Part shown: piece after piece, positions 38,827 to 47,845 of the stretch | How the letters are laid out: each line of letters starts with the position of its first letter | Position numbering within the stretch: the stretch's first letter is position 1 | Assembly: GCF_029945705.1 (NCBI RefSeq) | Contig: NZ_JAQSDC010000004.1 | Location: 186,001 to 250,000, forward strand | Direction: 5' to 3' | DNA length: 64,000 nt | Origin: Methylotenera sp. | GTDB lineage: Bacteria > Pseudomonadota > Gammaproteobacteria > Burkholderiales > Methylophilaceae | Made by a program: the position numbers and the translations under genes | The notes under the pieces: model-generated | The model's input: only the letters and a program-made list of their open reading frames with translations | Databases searched by the model: none | What the model was told of the DNA's origin: nothing

Positions 38827-39981
38827 TTAAGCGGCTATCGCCGTCAATTGTTTTAATCTCAATATTTCATTATTCAATGTGGCTAAAAAGCTCGCCACTT
38901 GTGCTGCGGTATTATGTGCACCAAAACTAACTCTTACTGCGCCACGCGCTACATCTGCAGGTACGCCCATTGCCAAAAGTACATGACTAGGCTCAGTGCT
39001 GTCGCTAGAGCAAGCCGAGCCGCTGGCAACTGCATAGCCTTTACGATCTAAGGCCATGACCAGCGTTTCCCCTTCAATGTTGTCAATCGCAAAAAAACTG
39101 GTATTCGGTATGCGTGCTACTTGCTTGCCAAAGATGCTGACGTTTAACTCTTGTAAGCCTTGCTCAAGCTGACTGCGTAAGGCGGTAGTGTGAGCCGCAA
39201 AATTCGCACGATTGCTGATGGCTAACTCACAGGCTGCGCCAAAACCGACAATTGCCGCAACGTTTTCTGTGCCGCTGCGTAAACCTTTTTCTTGCCCACC
39301 ACCATGCAATAGTGGCTGTATATCCAATTTTTTATCTACTACTAGCGCAGCTGCACCTTGCGGACCATGAATTTTATGGCTGGAAATCGTCATAGCATTT
39401 ACATTCAAATCTGCAAAATTCAGATCAATTTTCCCAAGTGCTTGTACCGCATCTGTATGCATGAATGCGCCTGCGCTTCGAGCCGCTTCAGCAATAGCGC
39501 TTAGCTCTTGTATAACACCTGTTTCATTGTTTGCTAACATGACTGAAACCAAGCCAGTTGGCGTGTTTAACTGTAATTTAAATTTATCTAAATCTACTTT
39601 CCCGTTTGCATCGACCATAATTTTTTGGCTGACATAACCATGTTGTTGCATCGCTATTGCTGGTCGAGTCACACATGGATGCTCAATTGCGCTTGTTAAA
39701 ATTTGTCGTGCAATTGCCGCTGTTTTAATTGCGCCAATACCTTTTACAGCAAAATTATTAGCTTCTGTGCCGCATGAAGTAAATACTACTTGCGAGGTAT
39801 AAGCACCACAGGCTTCAGCGACTTGAGCTCTTGCATGTTCTACGGCATCACGAGCTGAGCGACCAAAAACATGGCGGCTAGTTGGATTGCCTGCTTGGTT
39901 TGTCATCCAAGGTAACATGGCTTCCAATACGCTATTATCAAGCGCAGTAGTCGCATTATGATCAAAATAGATGTTGGCCAT
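38827..39981 (-). CDS. second cysteine desulfurase (NifS/IscS-like)
   Basis: A second PLP desulfurase, 384 residues from ATG 39981, which gives the standard MANIYFDHNATTALD start. The frame is open to 40098, but that would overlap iscR, which ends 19 bp before this ATG. The Lys is in SSHKIHGPQG, and the catalytic Cys in ASGSACSSDSTEPS, closer to the NifS loop than to IscS. The distance to IscS in sequence is large, so this is not a recent tandem copy. A Shine-Dalgarno is hardly visible. It may serve a separate sulfur acceptor or back up IscS. Confidence 0.92.
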   Translation of the reverse strand: MANIYFDHNATTALDNSVLEAMLPWMTNQAGNPTSRHVFGRSARDAVEHARAQVAEACGAYTSQVVFTSCGTEANNFAVKGIGAIKTAAIARQILTSAIEHPCVTRPAIAMQQHGYVSQKIMVDANGKVDLDKFKLQLNTPTGLVSVMLANNETGVIQELSAIAEAARSAGAFMHTDAVQALGKIDLNFADLNVNAMTISSHKIHGPQGAAALVVDKKLDIQPLLHGGGQEKGLRSGTENVAAIVGFGAACELAISNRANFAAHTTALRSQLEQGLQELNVSIFGKQVARIPNTSFFAIDNIEGETLVMALDRKGYAVASGSACSSDSTEPSHVLLAMGVPADVARGAVRVSFGAHNTAAQVASFLATLNNEILRLKQLTAIAA

Positions 39982-40000
39982 GACTAAAGTATCGCGAGTG

Positions 40001-40531
40001 CTAAACGACCGCAGACTCGATAACTGAACCTTTTTGGCTACAAGCACCGTTAGTGCGCGGCATAATGGTGACTTTTTTATCTGAAGTCTGTGACGCAACC
40101 ATGTCGGCCAAGCTCACGCCAGCAAGGTAATCTAAAATCTTGGTGTTTAACGTAGACCACAAGTCGTGCGTCATGCAGCGACCTTCATCCTTGCAGTTTT
40201 CCTGACCACCGCAGTGCGTTGCATCAATTTGCTCATCTACGGCATTAATAATTTCAGCTACTGAAATATCCGCGTAATTTTTTGCAAGCTTGTATCCGCC
40301 ACCAGGTCCGCGAACACTGTTCACCAAGCCTTGACGACGTAAGCGGCTGAACAACTGCTCTAAGTATGAAAGTGAAATGCTTTGACGTTCACTTATGCCA
40401 GCAAGCGTAACGGGCTTAATTTCGTTCGGTTGGCTACCAGCAAGCTTCTGCTCGCTATTGGCTAGCGCCTCATGCAAGGCTAAATCTAGCATTGCAGTCA
40501 CAGCAAAACGACCTTTTGTTGTCAGTTTCAT
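40001..40531 (-). CDS. iscR: Fe-S responsive regulator IscR
   Basis: Rrf2-family repressor of the isc operon, 176 residues. The winged helix is N-terminal (about 1-75), with an insert of about 15 residues near 25-40 compared with E. coli. Cluster ligands Cys107, Cys113, Cys119 and His122 have exactly the spacing of E. coli Cys92, 98, 104 and His107. An IscR-type site overlies its promoter. First gene of the operon. Confidence 0.97.
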   Translation of the reverse strand: MKLTTKGRFAVTAMLDLALHEALANSEQKLAGSQPNEIKPVTLAGISERQSISLSYLEQLFSRLRRQGLVNSVRGPGGGYKLAKNYADISVAEIINAVDEQIDATHCGGQENCKDEGRCMTHDLWSTLNTKILDYLAGVSLADMVASQTSDKKVTIMPRTNGACSQKGSVIESAVV

Positions 40532-40561
40532 TAGTTAATGGCACCTATATAATTACAGGCA

Positions 40562-40594
40562 ATTTTATAATACCTGATAACTTTAGTCAACTAT
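40562..40594 (-). promoter_or_regulatory. isc promoter with type 1 IscR site
   Basis: On the minus strand TTGACT (40590-40585) and TAAAAT (40567-40562) are 17 bp apart. ATAGTTGACT, then GGTAT 10 bases later (40594-40570), matches the type 1 IscR pattern that E. coli uses for repression of its own operon. The site covers the -35 element. Confidence 0.78.
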
Positions 40595-40633
40595 TAGGCC
40601 ATTTAAGTTCACTCGTTTTCACAACTCATATTT

Positions 40634-40666
40634 AAGTAGCTTAACAATCCAAATGTTAAGCTACTT
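40634..40666 (-). terminator. hairpin after cysE
   Basis: AAGTAGCTTAAC (40634-40645) pairs perfectly with GTTAAGCTACTT (40655-40666) over 9 nt. It lies between the cysE stop and the isc promoter; no long T run follows. Confidence 0.6.
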
Positions 40667-40693
40667 TCATTTAGGCCTAGCTGCTTTTCTAGC

Positions 40694-41479
40694 TTAATCC
40701 TTTAGATTATTTTGCTTGGAGGCTTTGCTTTTTACTGGTTGATTGACATCAAATGCCGTAGCGACCTTGGTATCGCTAGTTTCATCATTGCTGAGCGCTT
40801 GTAGCTGCAATGTTAATTCAGCTAATTTGGCATCTTGCGCAACGTTATGTTCTAAAAGAATCTGCAGCGCTTTACACATCGCTTCATGATTAAACTTATC
40901 ATTATCGTCAATCACTGCATAAGCCGTGAAGCTGGCGTTTTTGTTAGCTTCTTCTTTATTGGCTTTTTCTTCTTCTAAAATCCGTGCTGGTATACCAACG
41001 GCTGTGGCATTAGCAGGCACATTTTTTACTACAACTGCATTTGAGCCGATTTTCGCGCCAGCACCTACTGTAATCGGGCCGAGTACTTTTGCACCAGCGC
41101 CAATCACAACGCCATTTTCAAGCGTCGGGTGACGTTTGCCTTTGTTCCAAGAAGTGCCGCCAAGTGTTACGCCGTGGTAAAGCGTACAGTCATCACCAAT
41201 TACCGCTGTTTCACCAACGACTACGCCCATGCCATGATCGATAAATACACGGCGGCCGATAGTGGCGCCAGGATGAATCTCAATGCCAGTGAGCCAACGA
41301 GCTAGGTGCGAATTGAAGCGCGCAAGCCAATATAAGCGTTGCTTCCATAGCCAATGCGATAAGCGGTGCATGAGCAACGCATGTACGCCAGGGTAGGTGG
41401 TGAGTATTTCCCAATGAGTGCGCGCCGCAGGGTCGCGCTCGAACACGATGGAGATGTCTTCTTTTAGGTGATTAAACAT
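40694..41479 (-). CDS. cysE: serine O-acetyltransferase
   Basis: Makes O-acetylserine, the precursor of cysteine. 261 residues: N-terminal helical domain, then a left-handed beta-helix of hexapeptide repeats (about 65-170) with the active-site stretch [16 protein letters not shown] and HGVTLGGT. The C-terminal 80 residues are a charged, non-conserved extension. It lies upstream of iscR on the same strand, so cysteine supply and desulfuration sit together. Confidence 0.95.
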   Translation of the reverse strand: MFNHLKEDISIVFERDPAARTHWEILTTYPGVHALLMHRLSHWLWKQRLYWLARFNSHLARWLTGIEIHPGATIGRRVFIDHGMGVVVGETAVIGDDCTLYHGVTLGGTSWNKGKRHPTLENGVVIGAGAKVLGPITVGAGAKIGSNAVVVKNVPANATAVGIPARILEEEKANKEEANKNASFTAYAVIDDNDKFNHEAMCKALQILLEHNVAQDAKLAELTLQLQALSNDETSDTKVATAFDVNQPVKSKASKQNNLKD

Positions 41480-41578
41480 GGCGATATTATGCCATAACTT
41501 GCAATGTCGATTGCTTTAAAAGGGATGAGCATGCAGGTTTGATTAATTTTTGATGAATCATATCTAGCTAAGGTTAGA

Positions 41579-42352
41579 TTAATACTTGGTATGTTTTTTG
41601 GGTTCTATCGTCAACGTTAGAATGCCTCTAAGCAAGTTCACTTCTTCTTTTTCAAGCTTGGCGCGGGCGTAAATGCGACGAATACGTTCGCTAAGTTTTT
41701 TTGGTGCGTTGGGGTTGAGGTAACCAATTTTAATGAGTGTATCTTCTAAGTGTGCATACAAACCTTCTAATGCTTCATTGGTGGCATATTCGGTAGGTGT
41801 GCTTTCATCAAGCTTGCCTTCAAGCACCGCCATGCGCATTTCGTAACACATCACTTGTACCGCGGCGGCCAGATTGAGTGAGGAATATTCAGGATTAGCT
41901 GGAATCATGGCAAGTAATTGGCAGCAATCTAGCTCTGCGTTCGACAGACCACTCATCTCTGTGCCAAATACCAAAGCAATAGGCTGCGAAGCGGCTATTT
42001 TACTGCCTCGCAGAGCAGCTTCGCGCACATTCACAAGCTCGTGTGAAATTTGACGTTTGCGTGCACTCATGCCAATGGCTAGCACGCAACCTTGCAGAGC
42101 TTCGCTTAAAGTTTCAGTCACGATTGCATTTTCGAGTAAGTCTGCAGCGCCAGTTGAAAGAGCTGTGGCATGAGCGTCTGGAAACTTATCTGGTTTTACT
42201 AAATATAAATGCTTTAACCCCATGGTTTTCATCGCGCGTGCGGCGGAGCCAATATTCCCTGGATGACTTGTTTGGCATAGCACAACGCGGACGTTGTGTA
42301 AGGGTTCAGATTTTGCTGAGTCTGATTTTATTATGTCTAATTTTGCTGTCAT
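41579..42352 (-). CDS. trmJ: tRNA (cytidine/uridine-2'-O-)-methyltransferase TrmJ
   Basis: SPOUT-class enzyme that methylates the ribose of position 32 in tRNAs. 257 residues; the catalytic N-terminal motif HPGNIGSAARAMKTMG is at about 31-46, and the knot motifs VFGTEMSGLSN and SLNLAAAVQVMCYE are in place. The trmJ-cysE-iscR neighbourhood is common; E. coli also has trmJ beside iscR. Confidence 0.94.
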   Translation of the reverse strand: MTAKLDIIKSDSAKSEPLHNVRVVLCQTSHPGNIGSAARAMKTMGLKHLYLVKPDKFPDAHATALSTGAADLLENAIVTETLSEALQGCVLAIGMSARKRQISHELVNVREAALRGSKIAASQPIALVFGTEMSGLSNAELDCCQLLAMIPANPEYSSLNLAAAVQVMCYEMRMAVLEGKLDESTPTEYATNEALEGLYAHLEDTLIKIGYLNPNAPKKLSERIRRIYARAKLEKEEVNLLRGILTLTIEPKKHTKY

Positions 42353-42460
42353 GAAATATCACCATTAAAGTGTCATTTTATCATTCTAAACTCTGCGCTA
42401 TATGGATTTTGAACATTTAAATCTTCCGCATGGTCATGATTAATAATTGATGGTTAAATC

Positions 42461-42490
42461 TTAACTAATTAGAACTTAACTGGTTAGAAC
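42461..42490. repeat. two tandem 15-bp repeats upstream of the TIGR03790-like gene
   Basis: ttaactaattagaac (42461-42475) and ttaactggttagaac (42476-42490) differ at two bases. It lies in the 206-bp space between divergent trmJ and the next gene and may be a regulator site; nothing else is evident there. Confidence 0.5.
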
Positions 42491-42558
42491 CTAATTACAG
42501 CAAAAGCATTGTAAAAATTAAATTGTTTAAATGTTAAAGGTATACTGAGACATGGTTC

Positions 42559-43632
42559 ATGCAAATAGTTAGTCATAAAACGATGAAGAAACATATTATT
42601 TTATTAAGCCTTGCGATGCTAATGCTCTCAAGTACCTTGTTTATTAATCAGGTATTTGCAGCTGACTCTCTGATTAGAGCAAGCAATGTGGCGGTGGTCG
42701 TCAATACGGCTAATGCGAATAGTTTAGCTGTCGGTCAGTATTATCTAAAAGCGCGTGGCATTCCGCCGAGTAATCTTATTCAAGTCAATATTCCTGGAAA
42801 TCCTAAAAAACTCACGCTTGAGCAGTTTAATCAGCTTAAGCACTCTATTGATGAAAAGCTAAAACCAGAGATGCAGGTTATCTTGTTGGTTTGGACAGCG
42901 CCCTATGCGGTGGAGTGCAACGCAATTACCTCTGCACTGACTTTAGGTTTTGATGTGCAGCAGTGCAAAAAAACTTGCGACCCTGGGAAAATGAGCCCTT
43001 ATTTTGATAGCGCCACGACTCAGCCTGCTGATGCGGGTTTAAGGCTGTCGATGTTAATGCCAACTGAGTCGGTAGATGAGGCAAAAGCATTGATTGATCG
43101 CGGTGTATTAAGTGGCTTTATGATGAATGAAGCGAGCGCTTATTATTTAAATACCTCAGATAAGCTGCGCAGCTCTAGAGCTGAGTTTTTCCCAAAATCC
43201 ATGCAGATTCCAGAAAGAAAGTTGCGGATACAAACCTTACAATTAAACGCCATTGAAAATATGAAAGACATCATGGTGTATGAAACGGGTCTCGCGCAGG
43301 TGCCAAAGCTGGAAACGCTAGGTTTTATGCCTGGCGCACTTGCTGACCATTTAACTTCGTTTGGTGGTGACTTGCTTGGAGGCGGTCAAATGAGTAGTTT
43401 GAAGTGGCTGCAAGCGGGTGCTACTGCTAGCTATGGCACAGTGTCAGAGCCTTGTAATTACTGGCAAAAATTCCCTAATCCAACCGTGCTGCTTGCGCAT
43501 TATCTTTCAGGTGAAAGCGCCGTGGAGGCTTATTGGAAAAGCGTTGCATGGCCTGCGCAAGGTTTATTTATTGGCGAGCCGTTAGCTAATCCGTACTGCA
43601 CCACTTGCAGAATGCTGCAGAATATTCAGTAA
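42559..43632 (+). CDS. secreted protein of the TIGR03790 type, function unknown
   Basis: 357 residues with a signal peptide ending INQVFA before ADSL. Start could be ATG 42559 or ATG 42583 (MKKHIILLS), which gives a more usual signal peptide; neither has a good ribosome binding site. The conserved features I recognise are the early VAVVVNTANANS and YYLKARGIP, and the late GATASYGTVSEPCNYWQKFPNP, which recall TIGR03790. Five to six cysteines in the mature part suggest disulfides in the periplasm. Function is not known. A rhomboid protease gene follows 38 bp later. Confidence 0.65.
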   Translation: MQIVSHKTMKKHIILLSLAMLMLSSTLFINQVFAADSLIRASNVAVVVNTANANSLAVGQYYLKARGIPPSNLIQVNIPGNPKKLTLEQFNQLKHSIDEKLKPEMQVILLVWTAPYAVECNAITSALTLGFDVQQCKKTCDPGKMSPYFDSATTQPADAGLRLSMLMPTESVDEAKALIDRGVLSGFMMNEASAYYLNTSDKLRSSRAEFFPKSMQIPERKLRIQTLQLNAIENMKDIMVYETGLAQVPKLETLGFMPGALADHLTSFGGDLLGGGQMSSLKWLQAGATASYGTVSEPCNYWQKFPNPTVLLAHYLSGESAVEAYWKSVAWPAQGLFIGEPLANPYCTTCRMLQNIQ

Positions 43633-43670
43633 GGTTTTTGAGTTATTTGGATTAGACACATAGGATTCCT

Positions 43671-44726
43671 TTGCAACGACTTAATATGCAACCACTTCAT
43701 TTAGTACTCAAATCGCGTGTGCCCCAAGTCACGATAACCAAGCTGATTATTGCGGCAAACATTTTGGTTTTTGTGGCGATGCTGACAAAAGGCGCAGGTT
43801 TTTGGCATTCACCCAATGCCATTCAGCTCGCTTGGGGGGCTAATTTCGGCCCTGCGACGCAAGACGGTGAATGGTGGCGTTTGGGCACGGCGATGTTTTT
43901 GCATTTTGGCGTCATTCATCTAATAGTGAATGTTTGGTCATTGTGGGATGCAGGGCAGTTGGTTGAGCGCATGTATGGTCATCTTCGATTTGCTGGCATC
44001 TATGTGCTGAGTGGATTGACTGGCAACTTGGTATCACTGGTTATTCAAGGTAACTCAGCAGTGTCTGGCGGTGCGTCGGGCGCTATTTTTGGCGTTTACG
44101 GTGCGCTACTGACATTTCTTTGGCGTGAGCGACAGTCGCTGGCGCGGCATGAGTTTCGTTGGCTGTTTTGGGGCGCATCGGTGTTTTCAGTGGCGACCAT
44201 CGTATTTGGTTTTATTGTGCCAGGTATTGATAACTCTGCCCACATAGGCGGCTTTTTGACAGGTGTTGTCAGCAGTATCTTGCTTTCGCAATCCATCGAA
44301 GTTAAACCCGTGTCGCGCAATGCTAGGCTATTAGCTGGCAGCGCCATTGTGTTCGCTTGTGTGATTCTGGTGATAAATATTCCAGCGCCTAAATATCGTT
44401 GGAGCGATGAGTTGCTATTGCGTAAGAAGGTGGATGAGTTTTTATTAAAAGATCAGGCTATTAATCGTTCCTGGCTGCAAATTATGCACGAAGGTAGCAA
44501 AGGTGAAGCCACATTTGACTCTTTAGCCGAGCATATAGACGAGGCGATTAGCGAGCCTTATGAACAAAGTTTTGAGCAATTGTCACAATTGCCTAATGAC
44601 CCTGCATTGCCTTCAGCCGCAAAACTGCAAAACATATTGCAATATGTTGAAAAAAGAAAGTCTGAGTCACAAGTGTTGGCAGATAAAATGCGAAGCAAGC
44701 CGATTATGCAATTGCCGCAACCTTAA
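43671..44726 (+). CDS. rhomboid family intramembrane serine protease
   Basis: 351 residues. TTG 43671 is preferred as start because AGGA (43662-43665) lies five bases ahead; ATG 43686 is the alternative. Six TM helices occupy about 20-240. Catalytic Ser is in GGASGAIFG and catalytic His in NSAHIGGFLTG; the L1-loop His-Phe and HLIVN stretch of the family is present. The C-terminal 110 residues are soluble, charged and helical, an addition not found in the minimal GlpG fold. Substrate unknown. Confidence 0.93.
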   Translation: MQRLNMQPLHLVLKSRVPQVTITKLIIAANILVFVAMLTKGAGFWHSPNAIQLAWGANFGPATQDGEWWRLGTAMFLHFGVIHLIVNVWSLWDAGQLVERMYGHLRFAGIYVLSGLTGNLVSLVIQGNSAVSGGASGAIFGVYGALLTFLWRERQSLARHEFRWLFWGASVFSVATIVFGFIVPGIDNSAHIGGFLTGVVSSILLSQSIEVKPVSRNARLLAGSAIVFACVILVINIPAPKYRWSDELLLRKKVDEFLLKDQAINRSWLQIMHEGSKGEATFDSLAEHIDEAISEPYEQSFEQLSQLPNDPALPSAAKLQNILQYVEKRKSESQVLADKMRSKPIMQLPQP

Positions 44727-44960
44727 ATACTTGTTTCAGCAAAAACTTTAAATTGCTTTAGTCCGCATAGTTCATGGCAATTGGTAAACATGTTCATTGG
44801 TGAATAAGCGAAAAAGTATTAAAATGCTGACTTATCAGTTCTTTAACATGACTTTAACGCTTGAGTCATTGAAGTTTAAGTAATGGCCAAGCCACATTTA
44901 GCCTAAATTTTATTCAATACAGGTTAAAGCAACAGACTACCAACAAAGATTCGAGAAAAT

Positions 44961-45773
44961 ATGCATCCTATGTTATCCAATGCAGTGAAAGCTGCACGCC
45001 GCGCTGGCAATATTATTACACGTGCCTCTGAAGACGTAGGCTCACTTAAAATTCAAACCAAAACATACAATGACTTTGTCACTGAAGTAGATAAAGCCGC
45101 AGAGAATGCCATTATCGACATGCTGAAAGATTTGTATCCAACGCACGGATTTTTGGGTGAAGAAAGCGGCGAATCGAATTCTGAGTCTGATTTCATTTGG
45201 ATTATTGATCCTTTAGATGGCACCACCAACTTTTTACATGGTATGCCGCAATATTGCATCTCAATCGCTTTGCAAGAGCGTGGCGTATTGACGCACGCTG
45301 TGGTGTATGACCCAAATCGCAACGACCTATTTACTGCAACCAAAGGTCGCGGCGCATTCTTAAATGACAAGCGCATTCGCGTATCTCAGCGTACTAAGCT
45401 GCAAGATACCATTATCGGTACAGGCTTTCCGTTCCGTGATTTCACACATCTAGATACTTACATGGATATGTTGAAAGACATGATTAAAAAAACTACGGGG
45501 ATTCGTCGCCCAGGATCTGCTGCGCTAGATTTAGCCTACGTGGCAGCCGGTTGGTACGATGGTTTTTGGGAAATCGATTTATCCACTTGGGATATCGCCG
45601 CAGGCGGTTTAATCGTGCAAGAAGCGGGCGGCATTGTGGGCGATTTCGAGGGGAATGAATCTTGGCTCAAAACAGGTAATATCGTTGCGGCTAACCCAAA
45701 AGTATTCTCACAAATGTTACAAACCTTGAGCCCACATTTAACTGAAGATTTGAAGACTCCTAAAGAAAAATGA
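44961..45773 (+). CDS. suhB: inositol-1-monophosphatase family protein SuhB
   Basis: Mg-dependent phosphatase fold, 270 residues. Metal ligands are in GEESGE (about 66-71), [15 protein letters not shown] (about 84-98) and the late WDIAAGG. In enterobacteria SuhB also joins the rRNA antitermination complex. The stop overlaps the next gene by 4 bp (ATGA). The 234 bp upstream hold no other gene that I can see. Confidence 0.95.
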   Translation: MHPMLSNAVKAARRAGNIITRASEDVGSLKIQTKTYNDFVTEVDKAAENAIIDMLKDLYPTHGFLGEESGESNSESDFIWIIDPLDGTTNFLHGMPQYCISIALQERGVLTHAVVYDPNRNDLFTATKGRGAFLNDKRIRVSQRTKLQDTIIGTGFPFRDFTHLDTYMDMLKDMIKKTTGIRRPGSAALDLAYVAAGWYDGFWEIDLSTWDIAAGGLIVQEAGGIVGDFEGNESWLKTGNIVAANPKVFSQMLQTLSPHLTEDLKTPKEK

Positions 45774-47845
45774 TAGAGCACGTGTTCGAGCGGCATATGA
45801 GCGAACCTCTTCATTCGCCGCAATCAACCGCTAAATTTATTGCAAATTTAATTGCAGAAATTAGACCGCCAAAGCCACATCAGGTGGATGCGGCCATCAA
45901 AGCGATTCAAGCACTGTGTTATTTGCTGAATAGCCATCCTGAAAAAGCGCACCAGTTGCGCGAGGCGATATTAAGGCTATTAAGCGAACACAAACCCATC
46001 TCACTGTTCTTAGTGTCTCGTCACTCAGCCTTTTCAGGCTTTTTTACTGAGATGCGTCGGCGCATAGGGCATAAACTCTTACCTGAAGCGGTTGATGAAT
46101 CCTATCTCATTGATTTATTTGCATGTTTTTTCACTAAAACTAGCGATGAGTTATGGGTACAAGCCGTGCCTGATGAGGTTTGGGTGCAACTTATCGTTGC
46201 AATAGGTTTTCATGAGGCCTCTACTGAGATTACAGCGCCTATTGTTGAATCATGCCGACAGAACTTTTTGGCAGCGACTCAGGTGCTTTCATACCGAATA
46301 GCGGCATTGGGCTTAGAGCCTGAGTTGTTGCGCAATCATCCCGAACTTGAGCAACATACTTCCCCATTTATTGCGCAGCAAATAGAATTAGCTGAGTTTT
46401 TGGCCTCGCCTGATGCTGATACAGATGTGTTGAATTCAAAAAGTAACGAGACTGACATCAAGCACATTTTAGTGATGCTGAATCAGTGTAGTGAAGTGGT
46501 CATGAAGATTCGCCGTAATAGTGCAGTCGTTGGCACTAGCATACAGCTCACTTTTATGTTGCAGGGTATGGCACAACAAGTTGCTCGACTTGAAACGCTA
46601 TTAGAGATTCTTGACCACACCAGCAGTAATAATAACGTTGTCGATCAAAATACAAGTCCTATTGATGCTAGCTCTAATGCGAATGTAAAAATCATTCAGC
46701 TTTTTAAAGAGTTGGTTTATAGCGAATGTCATAAAAACGATGTGAGTGAACATTGGCGTGAGAATATGGAAGTGATGGCGCTACGTGTGACTGAAAATGC
46801 CAGCCGCACTGGTGAACATTACATCACAGGCAATCGTAGTGAATACTTTGCATTAATGCGTTCAGCCATGGGTGCGGGTGTTATTGTCGCTTTTATGGCG
46901 ATGATTAAAATTACGCTTGCCAAACAGCATATGGCGCCGCTCACTGAAGCCATCTTATTTAGTTTAAATTATGGTCTAGGCTTTATTTTAATTCACATAT
47001 TGCACTTTACCGTAGCGACTAAGCAGCCCGCCATGACGGCCGCTGCGATTGCTGCCAGTATTGACGCGACTGACAGTAAGTCTAAAGAAATGGATAATCT
47101 AGTGGCGATGATTGCTAACACCATGCGCAGTCAGGTGGTTGCAATACTTGGTAACATTATGCTGGCTATACCTATTGCAATATTAGTTGCATTCGGCATA
47201 CATCACTTTACGGGGCAACATTTTATTACACCAGAAAAGGCGCATAGCCTACTAACTGACATTGATCCCATTCGAAGTGGTGCTTTGCTTTACGCCGCAG
47301 TGGCAGGTGTTTGTTTGTTTTTGTCGGGTTTAATTGCGGGTTACCATGATAACTTGGCGATTTATAACAAGATTCCACAGCGTCTACGAGCTGTTGTTGG
47401 TTTACAAAAAATATTAGGCGTTGCTCGGCTCAATAGAGTCGCTAATTACGTTGAAAACAACTTAGGTGCACTCGCGGGTAACTTTTACTTTGGTTGCTTG
47501 CTAGGTGGCATGTCAGCGATAGGTGTGCTTTTTGGCTTGCCTTTTGATATTAGGCATATTGCGTTTTCATCTGCTTTTGTAGGCTATTCATCAGTAGCTT
47601 TAGATTTTATGCTAAGTTGGAAAAGTGTTGCCTATATCGCATTAAGCTTGGCATTAATCGGCTTTGTGAATCTTGCCGTAAGCTTCAGTTTGGCGTTATA
47701 CGTGGCCATGAAGTCACGCAAGGTTCGCTTTAAACAATGGCGATTGTTGTTAGGTAATTTAGCCACGAGATTAAATCAGCACCCAGGTGAGTTCATTTTC
47801 CCACCTAAAAAGTCGACTGAACAAATCACAGTTCATCATGAGTAA
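45770..47845 (+). CDS. multi-spanning membrane protein of the site-specific recombinase Gcr family
   Basis: 691 residues. The first 350 are soluble and helical; the second half has about eight TM helices, including a stretch near 365-405 and several between 460 and 665. This matches the SpecificRecomb (Gcr) family, which is named a recombinase but has no visible nuclease motif (no resolvase Ser or integrase Tyr pattern). I regard the name as doubtful and the true role as unknown. Translation is coupled to suhB (ATGA) and the stop overlaps the mutS start by 8 bp. Confidence 0.8.
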   Translation: MIEHVFERHMSEPLHSPQSTAKFIANLIAEIRPPKPHQVDAAIKAIQALCYLLNSHPEKAHQLREAILRLLSEHKPISLFLVSRHSAFSGFFTEMRRRIGHKLLPEAVDESYLIDLFACFFTKTSDELWVQAVPDEVWVQLIVAIGFHEASTEITAPIVESCRQNFLAATQVLSYRIAALGLEPELLRNHPELEQHTSPFIAQQIELAEFLASPDADTDVLNSKSNETDIKHILVMLNQCSEVVMKIRRNSAVVGTSIQLTFMLQGMAQQVARLETLLEILDHTSSNNNVVDQNTSPIDASSNANVKIIQLFKELVYSECHKNDVSEHWRENMEVMALRVTENASRTGEHYITGNRSEYFALMRSAMGAGVIVAFMAMIKITLAKQHMAPLTEAILFSLNYGLGFILIHILHFTVATKQPAMTAAAIAASIDATDSKSKEMDNLVAMIANTMRSQVVAILGNIMLAIPIAILVAFGIHHFTGQHFITPEKAHSLLTDIDPIRSGALLYAAVAGVCLFLSGLIAGYHDNLAIYNKIPQRLRAVVGLQKILGVARLNRVANYVENNLGALAGNFYFGCLLGGMSAIGVLFGLPFDIRHIAFSSAFVGYSSVALDFMLSWKSVAYIALSLALIGFVNLAVSFSLALYVAMKSRKVRFKQWRLLLGNLATRLNQHPGEFIFPPKKSTEQITVHHE

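Noticed and set aside
39982-40098. Longer start of the NifS-like gene inside iscR
   Set aside because: The family start MANIYFDHNATT lies at 39981, after the iscR stop; the extension has no homology.
45770-47845. Evidence of an active site-specific recombination locus
   Set aside because: No invertible repeats or attachment sites around the gene, and the protein lacks recombinase motifs.
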